From the NCBI RefSeq assembly GCF_001665835.1, contig NZ_LZSX01000027.1, positions 32,601-96,600 on the forward strand: a stretch of DNA of 64,000 nucleotides, in the 5' to 3' direction. This document shows positions 43,347 to 51,716 of the stretch, piece by piece. Every line of letters starts with the position of its first letter. The stretch's first letter is position 1. Source of the DNA: Mycobacterium colombiense (GTDB taxonomy: Bacteria > Actinomycetota > Actinomycetes > Mycobacteriales > Mycobacteriaceae). The notes below the pieces were generated by a model. It ran no database searches and was not told the origin of the DNA. It was given only the letters and a program-made list of their open reading frames with translations. The translations under genes and the position numbers were made by a program.

Positions 43347-43938
43347 CAGCCCGGCGCCGTGGCCGGCCGGAGGGTACAGCGCCGGCCGACAGGCGGCGCT
43401 CGATGATGGGCAGCACCCGCTTGGCCCATCGAATGTTCTCCTCCTCGAAGGCTATTCCGCGCATCAGCGTCAGGTAGGGGCCGATTCGTTCGGCCTGGGC
43501 AAAGTGTTCCTCCTCGTCTCGCCCGTCGAGTATGCGCGCCCGAAGTCGTTCGTAGCGTTGCAGTTTGGCGGTCGACCATTGCAAGCGTTCGAGGACGAAT
43601 TTGTGGACGGCTTGTGTGTCGCCGGCATCGGCGGCCTGGAGCTTGACCATCAGTTCATCGCGGATCACCGACGGCTTCGGCGCCGTCGCCGTGAACTGCC
43701 GGATCGCGTCACGGCCGGCGTCGGTCAGCGAGAACATGCGCTTGTTGGGCCGGCGTTCTTGCTGCACGATCCGGGCCCGGATGAGACCCTGCTCGGCGAG
43801 CCGGTCGAGTTCGCGATACAGCTGCTGCGGGGTGGCCGGCCAGAAGTTCGCGACCGAGGCGTCGAAGTCTTTAGCCAGGTCGTATCCGGACGATTCGCCC
43901 TCGAGGAGGGCGGCCAACACCGCATCACGCAGCGACAT
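43333..43938 (-). CDS. PadR-family transcriptional regulator
   Basis: 201 aa. N-terminal winged helix (about 1-85): LRDAVLAALLEGESSGYDLAKDFDASVANFWPATPQQLYRELDRLAEQGLIRAR; then a C-terminal helical dimerisation domain (Vir_act_alpha_C, about 90-180) with EEEHFAQAERIGPYLTLMRGIAFEEENIRWA. PadR proteins repress divergent genes and respond to aromatic or toxic ligands. It is divergent from the NTF2-like/LLM pair, with a 12-bp palindrome (44032-44043) between them, and its 3-prime end overlaps the decarboxylase end by 14 bases. Confidence 0.87.
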   Translation of the reverse strand: MSLRDAVLAALLEGESSGYDLAKDFDASVANFWPATPQQLYRELDRLAEQGLIRARIVQQERRPNKRMFSLTDAGRDAIRQFTATAPKPSVIRDELMVKLQAADAGDTQAVHKFVLERLQWSTAKLQRYERLRARILDGRDEEEHFAQAERIGPYLTLMRGIAFEEENIRWAKRVLPIIERRLSAGAVPSGRPRRRAATRR

Positions 43939-44031
43939 CGGTCGATGCTACAACGGTGCGACTATTCAACAAAGTGATTAATCGCACTCTGGACATCCGG
44001 TGGCGGGCGCCCTAGCGTCGATTTCCACTAC

Positions 44032-44043
44032 TCAACTAGTTGA
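44032..44043. promoter_or_regulatory. Palindrome TCAACTAGTTGA, probable PadR operator
   Basis: A perfect 12-bp palindrome within CTACTCAACTAGTTGACTAT, located 16 bases upstream of the NTF2-like ATG and about 90 bases upstream of the divergent padR-type start. Its position over the leader of the divergent gene fits repression by the PadR protein. The size and dyad fit PadR dimers; not proven. Confidence 0.5.
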
Positions 44044-44059
44044 CTATGCGAGGCCGCTG

Positions 44060-44482
44060 ATGCACCCGTTCCGCAAAGCCGTCGAAGAGCGCGACGAGAA
44101 GGGCATCCAGGCGATGCTGGCCGACACCGTGGTCTTCACCAGCCCGGTGGCGTTCAAGCCCTACGTCGGCAAGCCGATCACCGCCGCCATCCTGCGCGGC
44201 GTGTTACGAATCTTCCAGGACTTCCGCTACATCCGCGAGATCCACGACCCGAGCGGACGCGATCACGCCTTCGTGTTCGAGACCCGGATAGCCGGGGCGC
44301 CGGGGGTGAAGCTCACCGGCTGCGACTTCCTGCACTTCAACGACGACGGTCTCATCGACGACTTCATGGTGATGGTGCGGCCCCTGTCGGGCGCGACGGC
44401 GCTGTCCGAGGCGATGGGTGCCCAGTTTGATCGCATCCAACAGGAGGCGCTGGAATTGGCCAATCAATCCGGTAGCGCGTAG
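44060..44482 (+). CDS. NTF2-like / SnoaL-type protein
   Basis: 140 aa from ATG 44060 with GAGG before it. Cone-shaped NTF2 fold: helix MHPFRKAVEERDEKGIQAML, strand region ADTVVFTSPVAFKPYVGKPITAAILRGV, then YIREIHDPSGRDHAFVFETRIAGAPGVKLTGCDFLHFNDDGLIDDFMVMVRPL, a pattern of four to five strands. Possible active-site Asp/His residues line the pocket, as in SnoaL cyclases and ketosteroid isomerases, but the substrate is unknown. Twelve bases before the LLM oxidoreductase, probably one transcript under PadR control. Confidence 0.8.
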   Translation: MHPFRKAVEERDEKGIQAMLADTVVFTSPVAFKPYVGKPITAAILRGVLRIFQDFRYIREIHDPSGRDHAFVFETRIAGAPGVKLTGCDFLHFNDDGLIDDFMVMVRPLSGATALSEAMGAQFDRIQQEALELANQSGSA

Positions 44483-44493
44483 AAGTAGTGACC

Positions 44494-45531
44494 ATGCGGA
44501 TTGGACTGAGCATCAATTATGCGGGCGGGTTCAAGGACGTGGCCGCCGAAGTGGCCGACCTGGAACGCGCCGGACTGGACATTGTCTTTGTCCCCGAGGC
44601 GTATTCGTTCGACGCGGTGAGCGCGCTTGGCTACCTGGCCGCGAGCACCGAACGCGTCGGGTTGGCCTCGGGCATCCTGCAGTTGTACACCCGGACCCCC
44701 ACCCTGACCGCGATGACCGCGGCCGGCCTGGACTACGTCTCCGACGGCCGGTTCACCCTCGGCCTGGGTGCCTCGGGCCCGCAGGTCATCGAGGGCTTCC
44801 ATGGTGTTCCCTACGATGCCCCGATCGGCCGGACCCGTGAGGTCATCGACATCTGCCGCCAGGTGTGGCGGCGCGAGACCGTGCAACACCAGGGCAAGCA
44901 CTACACGATCCCGCTGCCCGCCGACCGGGGCACCGGGCTCGGCAAGCCACTCAAGCTGATCAATCAACCTGTCCGCGAACGTATTCCGATACTGGTGGCC
45001 GCGCTGGGGCCCAAGAATGTCGAACTGGCGGCCGAGATCGCGGAGGGCTGGCAGCCGATCTTCTATCTGCCCGAAAAGGCGCAGGACGTGTGGGGAGAAG
45101 CTCTGGCGGCCGGGCGGGCCAAGCGCGACCCCGACCTGGGTGAGCTCGACATCTATGCCGGCCCGGTGTTGGCCATCGGTGAAAACGTCGAGCCGCTAAG
45201 GGAATTCGTCAAACCGCACCTGGCGCTATACATCGGTGGGATGGGCGCCAAGGGCAAGAATTTCTACCACGCGCTGGCCACGAAATACGGCTACGGCCCC
45301 GAAGCCGACCGGATTCAGGAGCTCTACCTGGCCGGTGACAAAGACGGTGCCGCCAAGGTTGTGCCCGACGATCTGGTGCGAGACGTCAACCTGATCGGTA
45401 CCCGCGAATTCGTCAAGGAACGCCTGGCGGCGTTCCGCGAGGCGGGGGTGACCACGCTGAACGTGGCACCCATCGCGTCCACGACGGCTGAGCGGATCAA
45501 GTTGATCGAGACGCTGCGCCAATTGGTTTGA
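44494..45531 (+). CDS. LLM class F420-dependent oxidoreductase (TIGR03559-like)
   Basis: 345 aa from ATG 44494 (MRIGLSINYAGGFKDVAAEV); GTG 44488 is in frame. TIM barrel with VPEAYSFDAVSALGYLAASTERVGLASGI, LDYVSDGRFTLGLGASGPQVIEGFHG and KPLKLINQPVRERIPILVAALGPKN, the last being typical for the TIGR03559 group. F420 binding is expected from the barrel C-terminal loops. In M. tuberculosis, members occur near sterol genes (Rv3520c). Here it forms a two-gene unit with the NTF2-like protein; the pair may process a lipid or aromatic ligand sensed by PadR. Confidence 0.87.
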   Translation: MRIGLSINYAGGFKDVAAEVADLERAGLDIVFVPEAYSFDAVSALGYLAASTERVGLASGILQLYTRTPTLTAMTAAGLDYVSDGRFTLGLGASGPQVIEGFHGVPYDAPIGRTREVIDICRQVWRRETVQHQGKHYTIPLPADRGTGLGKPLKLINQPVRERIPILVAALGPKNVELAAEIAEGWQPIFYLPEKAQDVWGEALAAGRAKRDPDLGELDIYAGPVLAIGENVEPLREFVKPHLALYIGGMGAKGKNFYHALATKYGYGPEADRIQELYLAGDKDGAAKVVPDDLVRDVNLIGTREFVKERLAAFREAGVTTLNVAPIASTTAERIKLIETLRQLV

Positions 45532-45554
45532 TCGCCATCGCTGAGCCGGGCCAA

Positions 45555-46769
45555 TCAGTTCTGCCGGTGACTATCCCGTTGTAACCGCACCGCTCTGGCG
45601 ACCGCGGCCACCGAGGCCAGCGCCGCCATCACCGACAGGATCACCACCGAGGCCGGGGAGCCGACGGTGGCCAGGACGAGCGGCAGCGCGAAGCCGAGGT
45701 ACGTGACGACGTAGAACACTCCCGTCAGCGCGCCGCGCAGGTGCGGCGGCGCGGCGGCCTCCAAGTCGATCAATCCTTCGCGCAGGCACAGCCCCGACGC
45801 GCAGCCGAGGACAAGCAATAGCGGCAGGCCCAGCGCCGGGGTCAGCGCCGGCGGCGCGATCGCAGCTGTCGCGTAACCCAGCGCGGCCAGCACCGCACCC
45901 GCCGTACCGGCCTGCGGGCCCCACCGCAGCGCGCGCGCCAGTATTTGAACGACACCGCTGACACCGTTGACGATCAGGGTGGCCGTGCCCGCCGCCATCG
46001 GAGCCGCGATCGCGGTGTGCAACCGGGTGGGGATGGTGACGAATCCCAGTGTCGCCGAGGCGTATACCCACGGCGCGAGCGGCATGGCCCAACTCAGGGC
46101 CCGGCTGAATCCGTTCACCGCCGGTGCCGCCCGTTCCGAGTCGTACTCCGTCGCCGGCCCGGTCACGTCGGTGTGCCGGGCCGCAGCGACGGCCAACGTT
46201 GCCAGCACGACAATGGCGGCGGCGACACCGAACGACACCCGGATGCCGGATCGTCCGACCAACACGATGAAGCCCCCGGCGAAGGGCCCGAGGGCGAAGC
46301 CGGCGGTCAGCACCGCTCCGGCGGTCGCGGCACCTGCCGGGCCTCTCAGATCCGAGGCCCATGCGGTGCACGAGCTGATGGCCAGGCCGACCCCGATACC
46401 GACGATCAGGCGACCCAGCAGCAGAGCGCCGGTGTGCTGGGACAGCAGCATCACCGCCGTCCCCAGCAGGGCGGCCGACGAACCAGCCAGCGCCACCGAC
46501 CGGCGCCCGAGCGCGTCCGACGCGCGGCCGCCGACGAGCAACCCTGGCAGCAGCCCCAGCGCGTAAATGCCGAAGATTCCGTCGAGCGTGGCCGTGCTGA
46601 GGTGCTCGGTGTCGCTGATCACCGGCATCAACCCGACGAAGTGGTTGGCGACCCACCCCGTGGCCAGCAGCAGCGCCAACACGCTGACGAACAGCGTCTG
46701 GGTCCCCGCGGACTCACGCCGCGACCGGGCACTGTCACGGCGGCCGGTGCGCAGATTCGACAAGGTCAC
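45555..46769 (-). CDS. MFS transporter (drug/efflux type)
   Basis: 404 aa from GTG 46769, 12 predicted helices after a 22-residue polar N-terminus. Motif A loop GGRASDALGRRSVALAGSS follows helix 2; LLLGRLIVGIGVGLAISSCTAW is helix 4 with the GxxxGxG of motif B; LTAGFALGPFAGGFIVLVGRSGIR resembles motif C of antiporters, suggesting efflux. Ala/Gly/Leu-rich throughout. There is no adjacent regulator on the same strand. Substrate unknown. Confidence 0.83.
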   Translation of the reverse strand: MTLSNLRTGRRDSARSRRESAGTQTLFVSVLALLLATGWVANHFVGLMPVISDTEHLSTATLDGIFGIYALGLLPGLLVGGRASDALGRRSVALAGSSAALLGTAVMLLSQHTGALLLGRLIVGIGVGLAISSCTAWASDLRGPAGAATAGAVLTAGFALGPFAGGFIVLVGRSGIRVSFGVAAAIVVLATLAVAAARHTDVTGPATEYDSERAAPAVNGFSRALSWAMPLAPWVYASATLGFVTIPTRLHTAIAAPMAAGTATLIVNGVSGVVQILARALRWGPQAGTAGAVLAALGYATAAIAPPALTPALGLPLLLVLGCASGLCLREGLIDLEAAAPPHLRGALTGVFYVVTYLGFALPLVLATVGSPASVVILSVMAALASVAAVARAVRLQRDSHRQN

Positions 46770-47013
46770 GGATCTCCTCCCCTACCAAACCCAAAGTGCG
46801 TGCGCGACCGACCGACGATGGTAGAACGCGATGTCACCTGGGCAGTTATTCCCGCTGGAAGTGATCACACCGCTTCAGGCACCCCGACGTCATCTGAATT
46901 TCGCCGTTCGCAGCGCGCCTGCAAACACGGCGGACCCAGTTCGGATGTCGCTTCGGGGTTTGAAATCAGGCGATTCGGTGTACTGATACCACTACTCGCA
47001 CCCAGGAAGGCAA

Positions 47014-47295
47014 ATGATGAAGTACATTGCGGCAGCCACGATCGCGATCTCCGTCTTGCTGTCCAGCGCGTGTTCGGCCTCGCAGGTCATCAACACCGGC
47101 GGCGACACGAAGTGCAAAGATTTCACCACGCAGGACGAGAAGAAGCAGAACGACGAAGTCAGCAAGATGCTCAAAGACAAGAGCGGCACTGACCCGACCA
47201 ATGTGGAGATTTCCGCAACGCGGCTCTCGGCGATGACCTACTGCCAGACACTCGGCAAGCCCGACACCAAGATCTCTGAGGCACCACACGGCTGA
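47014..47295 (+). CDS. Small lipoprotein, HdeA-like
   Basis: 93 aa from ATG 47014 (a second ATG follows) with AGGAAGG upstream. The lipobox LSSAC is at about residues 16-20, so Cys20 is the lipid anchor. The mature part has two further Cys (TKCKDF and MTYCQTL) about 42 residues apart around a charged helix KKQNDEVSKMLKDK, the disulfide-closed helical layout of HdeA acid-stress chaperones. The HdeA assignment is suggestive, based on fold pattern and size. It stands alone between divergent MFS and ABC genes. Confidence 0.7.
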   Translation: MMKYIAAATIAISVLLSSACSASQVINTGGDTKCKDFTTQDEKKQNDEVSKMLKDKSGTDPTNVEISATRLSAMTYCQTLGKPDTKISEAPHG

Positions 47296-47522
47296 CCGCT
47301 GCCGAGGCGCGCCGCCGGTTCCCGATCGGGAGTCGGGCTGCACGCAATCACGAACGGCATAGCCGAAACTCGCGGCGACCGAGGTGATGGTGGCCACTAC
47401 TGCGCGACCCCGGCTGCAAATCGGCAGTTGGCCCGAGGTCATCCGGGGCGGACCGGGGCGCCATTGAAATCATGACCACCTGAAACCTTCCGGCCCCGTC
47501 AGGAGCTTCCTAGGCTGCGCGG

Positions 47523-48338
47523 GTGATATCGACCAGCCCGGCGCCGGCACGGGTGTCGCTTCGTAGCGTCAACCGCACCTTCGGAACGCACACGGTGCTG
47601 CGCGATGTCGACATCGAAATCGAGCCGGGCGAGGTTGTCGCGCTGCTGGGCTCGTCGGGCAGCGGCAAATCGACCTTGCTGCGGCTGATCGCCGGTCTGG
47701 ACGGCCCCACCGGCGGGCGCATCGAAATCGACGGTGAGGCCGTCCGGGGTATCGACCCGCGCTGCGCAGTGGTGTTCCAGGAGCCGCGCCTGTTGCCGTG
47801 GCGGTCGTTGTCGGCCAACGTCGAATTCGGCCTGACGCCGGGCACTGGACGGTCGAAAGGGTCTGCAGCAGTGCAGCATTGGCTCGACGTTGTCGGCTTG
47901 ACCAACTTTCGCGATCACTATCCGCGACAGGTGTCCGGGGGGATGGCGCAACGTGCGGGCCTGGCCCGTGCCTTGGCGCGGCGCCCCAGCGTGCTGCTGC
48001 TGGACGAGCCGCTGGCCGCCCTCGACGCGCTGACCCGCCTGCGGATGCAGGATTTGCTCGACACGGTGCAACAGGAGGCCGGCACCACCACCGTGTTGGT
48101 CACCCACGACGTGGACGAGGCGGTGATTCTCGCCGATCGGGTGCTGGTCCTGCGCACCGACGCGACCGGCGGCGCCGGCATCGCCGCGGAATTCGACGTT
48201 GCGATTCCCAAACCACGCGACCGCGGCGATCCGCGCATCACCGCGCTGCGCGATCAGCTGTTGGAAGAACTCGGCGTCCCCCGACGCAGCAGTGACAGCC
48301 TGCGGCCCGCTGTCGAGGAGGACGCGAAAACATGGTGA
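47523..48338 (+). CDS. ssuB: ABC transporter ATPase, nitrate/sulfonate/taurine type (SsuB-like)
   Basis: 271 aa from GTG 47523. Walker A GSSGSGKST (about 46-54), Q-loop VVFQEPRLLPWRSL, signature VSGGMAQRAGLARALARRPS, Walker B LLLDEPLAALDALTR and switch His in VLVTHDVDEA. The QEPRLLPW form and the overall length are typical of the SsuB/TauB/NrtD group that powers uptake of aliphatic sulfonates or taurine. It is the first gene of a three-gene operon, with order ATPase, binding protein, permease. The next ATG overlaps its end by seven bases. Confidence 0.87.
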   Translation: MISTSPAPARVSLRSVNRTFGTHTVLRDVDIEIEPGEVVALLGSSGSGKSTLLRLIAGLDGPTGGRIEIDGEAVRGIDPRCAVVFQEPRLLPWRSLSANVEFGLTPGTGRSKGSAAVQHWLDVVGLTNFRDHYPRQVSGGMAQRAGLARALARRPSVLLLDEPLAALDALTRLRMQDLLDTVQQEAGTTTVLVTHDVDEAVILADRVLVLRTDATGGAGIAAEFDVAIPKPRDRGDPRITALRDQLLEELGVPRRSSDSLRPAVEEDAKTW

Positions 48339-49300
48339 AAGAGCGTTATCAGACGGCGATTTCGGTGATCGTGACCCTCATCGCGGTGTCTGGCTGCGGT
48401 TCGAGCGGCGGCACCACGGCGTCGAAAGACATTCGCCTGGACTACGCGTACTACAACCCGCTGAGCCTGGTGATACGCGATCAGCACTTGCTGGAAAAGC
48501 AGGGCTACAACGTCACGTGGGTGCTCTCGCAGGGCAGTAACAAGGCCAACGAGGGACTGCGATCGAAAGCCCTGGATCTGGGCTCCACCGGCGGGTCCCC
48601 CGCGTTGCTGGCGCGGGCCAACGGCACACCCATCAAGATCGTCGACGTGTACGCCAGGGGCGAATGGACGGCGCTGGTCGTTGCCAAGAACTCCCCGATC
48701 AACTCCGTGGCCGACCTGAAGGGCAAGAAGGTCGCCGTCACCAAGGGCACAGACCCGTATTTCTTCCTGCTGCAATCGCTTTCGACGGCCGGGCTTTCGG
48801 CGAGTGACATCGAAATCGTCAACCTGCAGCACGCCGACGGCAAGACCGCCCTCGAGCGCGGCGATGTCGACGCGTGGTCCGGATTGGACCCGTTCATGGC
48901 GGAGACGATTCAGCAATCGGGCTCCCGCATCATTTACCGCAACCCGGAATTCAATTCAGGCGGTGTGTTGAACGCCCGCGAGGATTTCATCACCGCCCAT
49001 CCCGATTCTGTCCAGTTGGTGGTCAACACCTATGAGGAGGCCCGGAAGTGGGCAAAGACGCACCCGGCCGAGCTGGCGGCATTGCTGGCCTCGCAGGCGA
49101 AGGTGACGCTGAGCGTCGCCCAAGAGGAGTTGCAGCGAACGGCATTGGACATCGACCCGGTGCCGGGGGATTGGCTGCACGCGGTGCTGACCAGGGTCGA
49201 GCCGCTGGCGGTGGCCGACGGCGATATCAGATCGGACGACGCCGGCCGCAACGCACTGAACACGTTGTTCGAGCCGAAGTACGCCCAGCAGGCGCACTGA
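48332..49300 (+). CDS. ssuA: ABC transporter substrate-binding lipoprotein (SsuA-like)
   Basis: 322 aa. A lipoprotein signal with lipobox VSGC (Cys near residue 22) and a Gly/Ser linker, then a type II periplasmic-binding fold of the NMT1/SsuA group: RLDYAYYNPLSLVIRDQHLLEKQGYNVTWV, SQGSNKANEGLRSKALDLGSTGGSPALLARANG and SVADLKGKKVAVTKGTDPYFFLLQSL. This group binds aliphatic sulfonates, taurine, nitrate or thiamine precursors. The ligand is not fixed by sequence. GGAGG lies upstream of ATG 48332. Confidence 0.87.
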   Translation: MVKERYQTAISVIVTLIAVSGCGSSGGTTASKDIRLDYAYYNPLSLVIRDQHLLEKQGYNVTWVLSQGSNKANEGLRSKALDLGSTGGSPALLARANGTPIKIVDVYARGEWTALVVAKNSPINSVADLKGKKVAVTKGTDPYFFLLQSLSTAGLSASDIEIVNLQHADGKTALERGDVDAWSGLDPFMAETIQQSGSRIIYRNPEFNSGGVLNAREDFITAHPDSVQLVVNTYEEARKWAKTHPAELAALLASQAKVTLSVAQEELQRTALDIDPVPGDWLHAVLTRVEPLAVADGDIRSDDAGRNALNTLFEPKYAQQAH

Positions 49301-50073
49301 CGAAACAGCCTGGGCCGCTGGCGAAGTTGCCGGTGGCCCTGGCTGGGTTGATCGTCCCGGCGCTGCTGCTGGTGATCTGGCAGCTTGCCACCGCGGTCAC
49401 CGGGTATTTCTCACCCAGCCAGCTCCCGCCTCCCGCCGACGTCGTTTCCGCGGTGGGCGGACTGCTGCGGCACGGCGAGCTGTGGACGCACCTGAAGGCG
49501 AGCGGTGCGCGGGTTCTGGCCGGCTACCTGGCCGGCGCGGCGGCGGCGCTCGCGCTGGGTTCACTCATCGGGCTATCGGCCACCGGGCGCAGGTTGCTTG
49601 CCCCGACCGTCGCCGCCTTCCGTACCGTGCCGTCGCTGGCGTGGGTACCGTTGCTGCTCTTGTGGTTTGGCATCGACGAAACACCGAAGATCCTCATGGT
49701 CGCCATCGGTGCGTTTTTCCCGGTCTACACGACCACGGCGTCGGCACTCTCGCATGTCGACGCTCAGCTGCTGGAGGTGGGCCGGGCCTACGGGCGGCAG
49801 GGCGCCTCGCTGTTGAGGACAGTGATGCTGCCCGCCGCGGCGCCGGAGTTGGTGAACGGGCTGCGACTAGGCCTGGCGAACGCTTGGCTATTCGTGGTGG
49901 CCGCCGAACTGATCGCGTCCTCGAAGGGCCTTGGCTTTCTGCTGATCGACAGCCAAAACAGCGGTCGCACCGACGTGATGCTGCTGGCCATCGTGCTGCT
50001 GGCCGGGTTGGGCAAACTCACCGACGGGGCCCTGGGCGCTGTCGAGACCCGGATCGTGCGGCGGCGCGGGTAG
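49297..50073 (+). CDS. ssuC: ABC transporter permease (SsuC-like)
   Basis: About 258 aa, six membrane helices and the BPD_transp_1 EAA loop (VGRAYGRQGASLLRTVMLPAAAPELVNGLRLGLANAW). The start is uncertain. In frame there is no ATG; CTG 49297 overlaps the ssuA stop as CTGA and gives a sensible polar N-terminus (TKQPGPLAKLP), while TTG 49327 or GTG 49333 would begin just before helix 1 without a ribosome binding site. I give the longest coupled form. The 3-prime end overlaps a convergent gene by 56 bases. Confidence 0.8.
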   Translation: MTKQPGPLAKLPVALAGLIVPALLLVIWQLATAVTGYFSPSQLPPPADVVSAVGGLLRHGELWTHLKASGARVLAGYLAGAAAALALGSLIGLSATGRRLLAPTVAAFRTVPSLAWVPLLLLWFGIDETPKILMVAIGAFFPVYTTTASALSHVDAQLLEVGRAYGRQGASLLRTVMLPAAAPELVNGLRLGLANAWLFVVAAELIASSKGLGFLLIDSQNSGRTDVMLLAIVLLAGLGKLTDGALGAVETRIVRRRG

Positions 50074-50710
50074 TTTCCACCAGCAGGCAAGCGGCGGTGA
50101 GCAACTGCCACCCCGTGATCGTATACACGCTGCCGCGTTCCCAAGCGCCGTCAGGCAGCAGGAACGTCGTCGCAGTCGCAGAATTGATCGTCAGCATGGC
50201 CCAGCACAACAGGCCAAGGGCCGCAATCGCTTTGGATAGCCCGCGATACCGGCGCCAGCCGGCAAGCGGCCCGATGACACCGGCGCCCAGCAAGATGGCG
50301 GCGTTGCCCCCGACGATCGCCAGCACGGCGCCGGCGACGTGCGCCGTGCCGCTGTGCACCGATCCGACCACGATGTTGCCGACCGCGTTCGTGGCGACAG
50401 CGCCCAAAAATCCCCGCGCCCCTCGGTTGTCGGGGACACCCACGATCAGCGATGCCCCGAGAAAGAACAGGATGCCCTGCAGGTAGAACGCCCCATGCAT
50501 CAAGTACGCGCGGGGCGAGTAGATCGGATGTCCGTGCACCAGTGTGCCGCTGGGAAGACCGAGATCGCTGATGTAGTTGCGTGTGTAGCTGTAGGGCGGC
50601 CCGAAGGCCGCGGCGGCGATCGCCTCCAGGACCAGGTAACCGATGGCCGCCACGATCCACAGGGCTGCGCCGCGCGTGCTGGCCAAGTTGTGTTCCATTT
50701 TGGTGGTCAT
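50018..50710 (-). CDS. DUF998 family membrane protein
   Basis: 230 aa, six predicted membrane helices. The DUF998 signature is visible after helix 1: YSYTRNYISDLGLPSG, where the SDLG motif is diagnostic. Later segments HGAFYLQGILFFLGASLIVG and GNIVVGSVHSGTAHVAGAVLAI fit the family. Function unknown; the family is found in many actinobacteria and may act in envelope lipid processes. The last 56 bases overlap the convergent ssuC gene. Confidence 0.8.
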   Translation of the reverse strand: MTTKMEHNLASTRGAALWIVAAIGYLVLEAIAAAAFGPPYSYTRNYISDLGLPSGTLVHGHPIYSPRAYLMHGAFYLQGILFFLGASLIVGVPDNRGARGFLGAVATNAVGNIVVGSVHSGTAHVAGAVLAIVGGNAAILLGAGVIGPLAGWRRYRGLSKAIAALGLLCWAMLTINSATATTFLLPDGAWERGSVYTITGWQLLTAACLLVETTRAAARSGSRQRPGPRR

Positions 50711-50748
50711 GCTTTCACGTGGGGCCGGGTTACCCGCACAATAACGCG

Positions 50749-51711
50749 ATGCGTGCAGTGCGGGAGATCGGGAGAAGCGCGGCGGGTGTTCGTCGCTGGC
50801 TGCTGACCGCCGCGCTGCTGGTGGCGGTGGTGGGATGCGGCGGGCCGGCGCACAATCGCGGTGCGCCGTCGTCGGGCGGTGTGTTCGCGGGTCCGATCGA
50901 GATCGGCAACGGCCGGCACCTGTATCTCGAATGCCACGGAAAGGGCGGGCCCACAGTCATTTTGGAGTCCGGGTATCACAACTCGTCGGATCCGTGGAGT
51001 CATTCCGACGCCACCGCGCCGGCAACGGGCCCGGCCGTGCTGCCGGCCCTGGCCGCCGACCACCGCGTGTGCGCCTACGATCGGCCCGGCACCCTGCGCT
51101 ATCCCGATCCGCCCAGCATCTCCGACCGCAGTTCGCCGGTGGCCATGCCCCGCACCGCGCAGGACGTTGTCCAGGATTTGCATGCGTTACTCGCAGCCGC
51201 CCGTCTTCCGGGCCCGTACGTCCTGGTCGGGCACTCGCTGGGCGGGCTGTTCACCCGGCTGTATGCCCAGACCTATCCCGACCAGGTACGGGCGCTGGCG
51301 TTCGTCGATGCCTTTCCTGTCGAGATACCGGGCCTGCTGGGCGCGGACTGGCCGACCTATCGCCAGGCGTTGGACCAGCCGCTGCCTCAGTTCGCAAACT
51401 CGCCTGAGTTCGAGGAGATCGACATCGAGAAGAGTGTCGCCCAGGTTGGCGCGGCCCCGGCTTTCCCGCCCGTTCCCACCGTCGTGCTGACCAGGACCGA
51501 ACCGTTCGCGATTCCCGGCAGCGTCACACCCGAGCAGGGCGCCAAGCTGGAGCAGGCGTGGCGAGAGGCCTCAGCGGATCTGATCGCGCTGCGGCCGCAG
51601 ACACCGCACCTGATCGCGACCGGCAGCGACCATTTCATCCAGATCCACCAGCCCGATCTGGTGGTGGCCGGCGTGCGTCTGGCGATGCAACGGGCGCAGC
51701 CGAACCGCTGA
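50749..51711 (+). CDS. Alpha/beta hydrolase, lipoprotein
   Basis: 320 aa from ATG 50749. Lipobox VVGC after a hydrophobic signal (residues about 17-31), so it should be a lipid-anchored envelope enzyme. The alpha/beta-hydrolase core is at about 60-315: HG-region GGPTVILESGYHNSSDPW, nucleophile elbow VLVGHSLGGLF with Ser in GHSLGG, acid likely Asp in VPTVVLTRTEPF to SADLIAL region, and His in ATGSDHFIQIHQPD. Broad esterase/lipase-like; substrate unknown. It is divergent from the DUF998 gene. Confidence 0.85.
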   Translation: MRAVREIGRSAAGVRRWLLTAALLVAVVGCGGPAHNRGAPSSGGVFAGPIEIGNGRHLYLECHGKGGPTVILESGYHNSSDPWSHSDATAPATGPAVLPALAADHRVCAYDRPGTLRYPDPPSISDRSSPVAMPRTAQDVVQDLHALLAAARLPGPYVLVGHSLGGLFTRLYAQTYPDQVRALAFVDAFPVEIPGLLGADWPTYRQALDQPLPQFANSPEFEEIDIEKSVAQVGAAPAFPPVPTVVLTRTEPFAIPGSVTPEQGAKLEQAWREASADLIALRPQTPHLIATGSDHFIQIHQPDLVVAGVRLAMQRAQPNR

Positions 51712-51716
51712 CCCGG

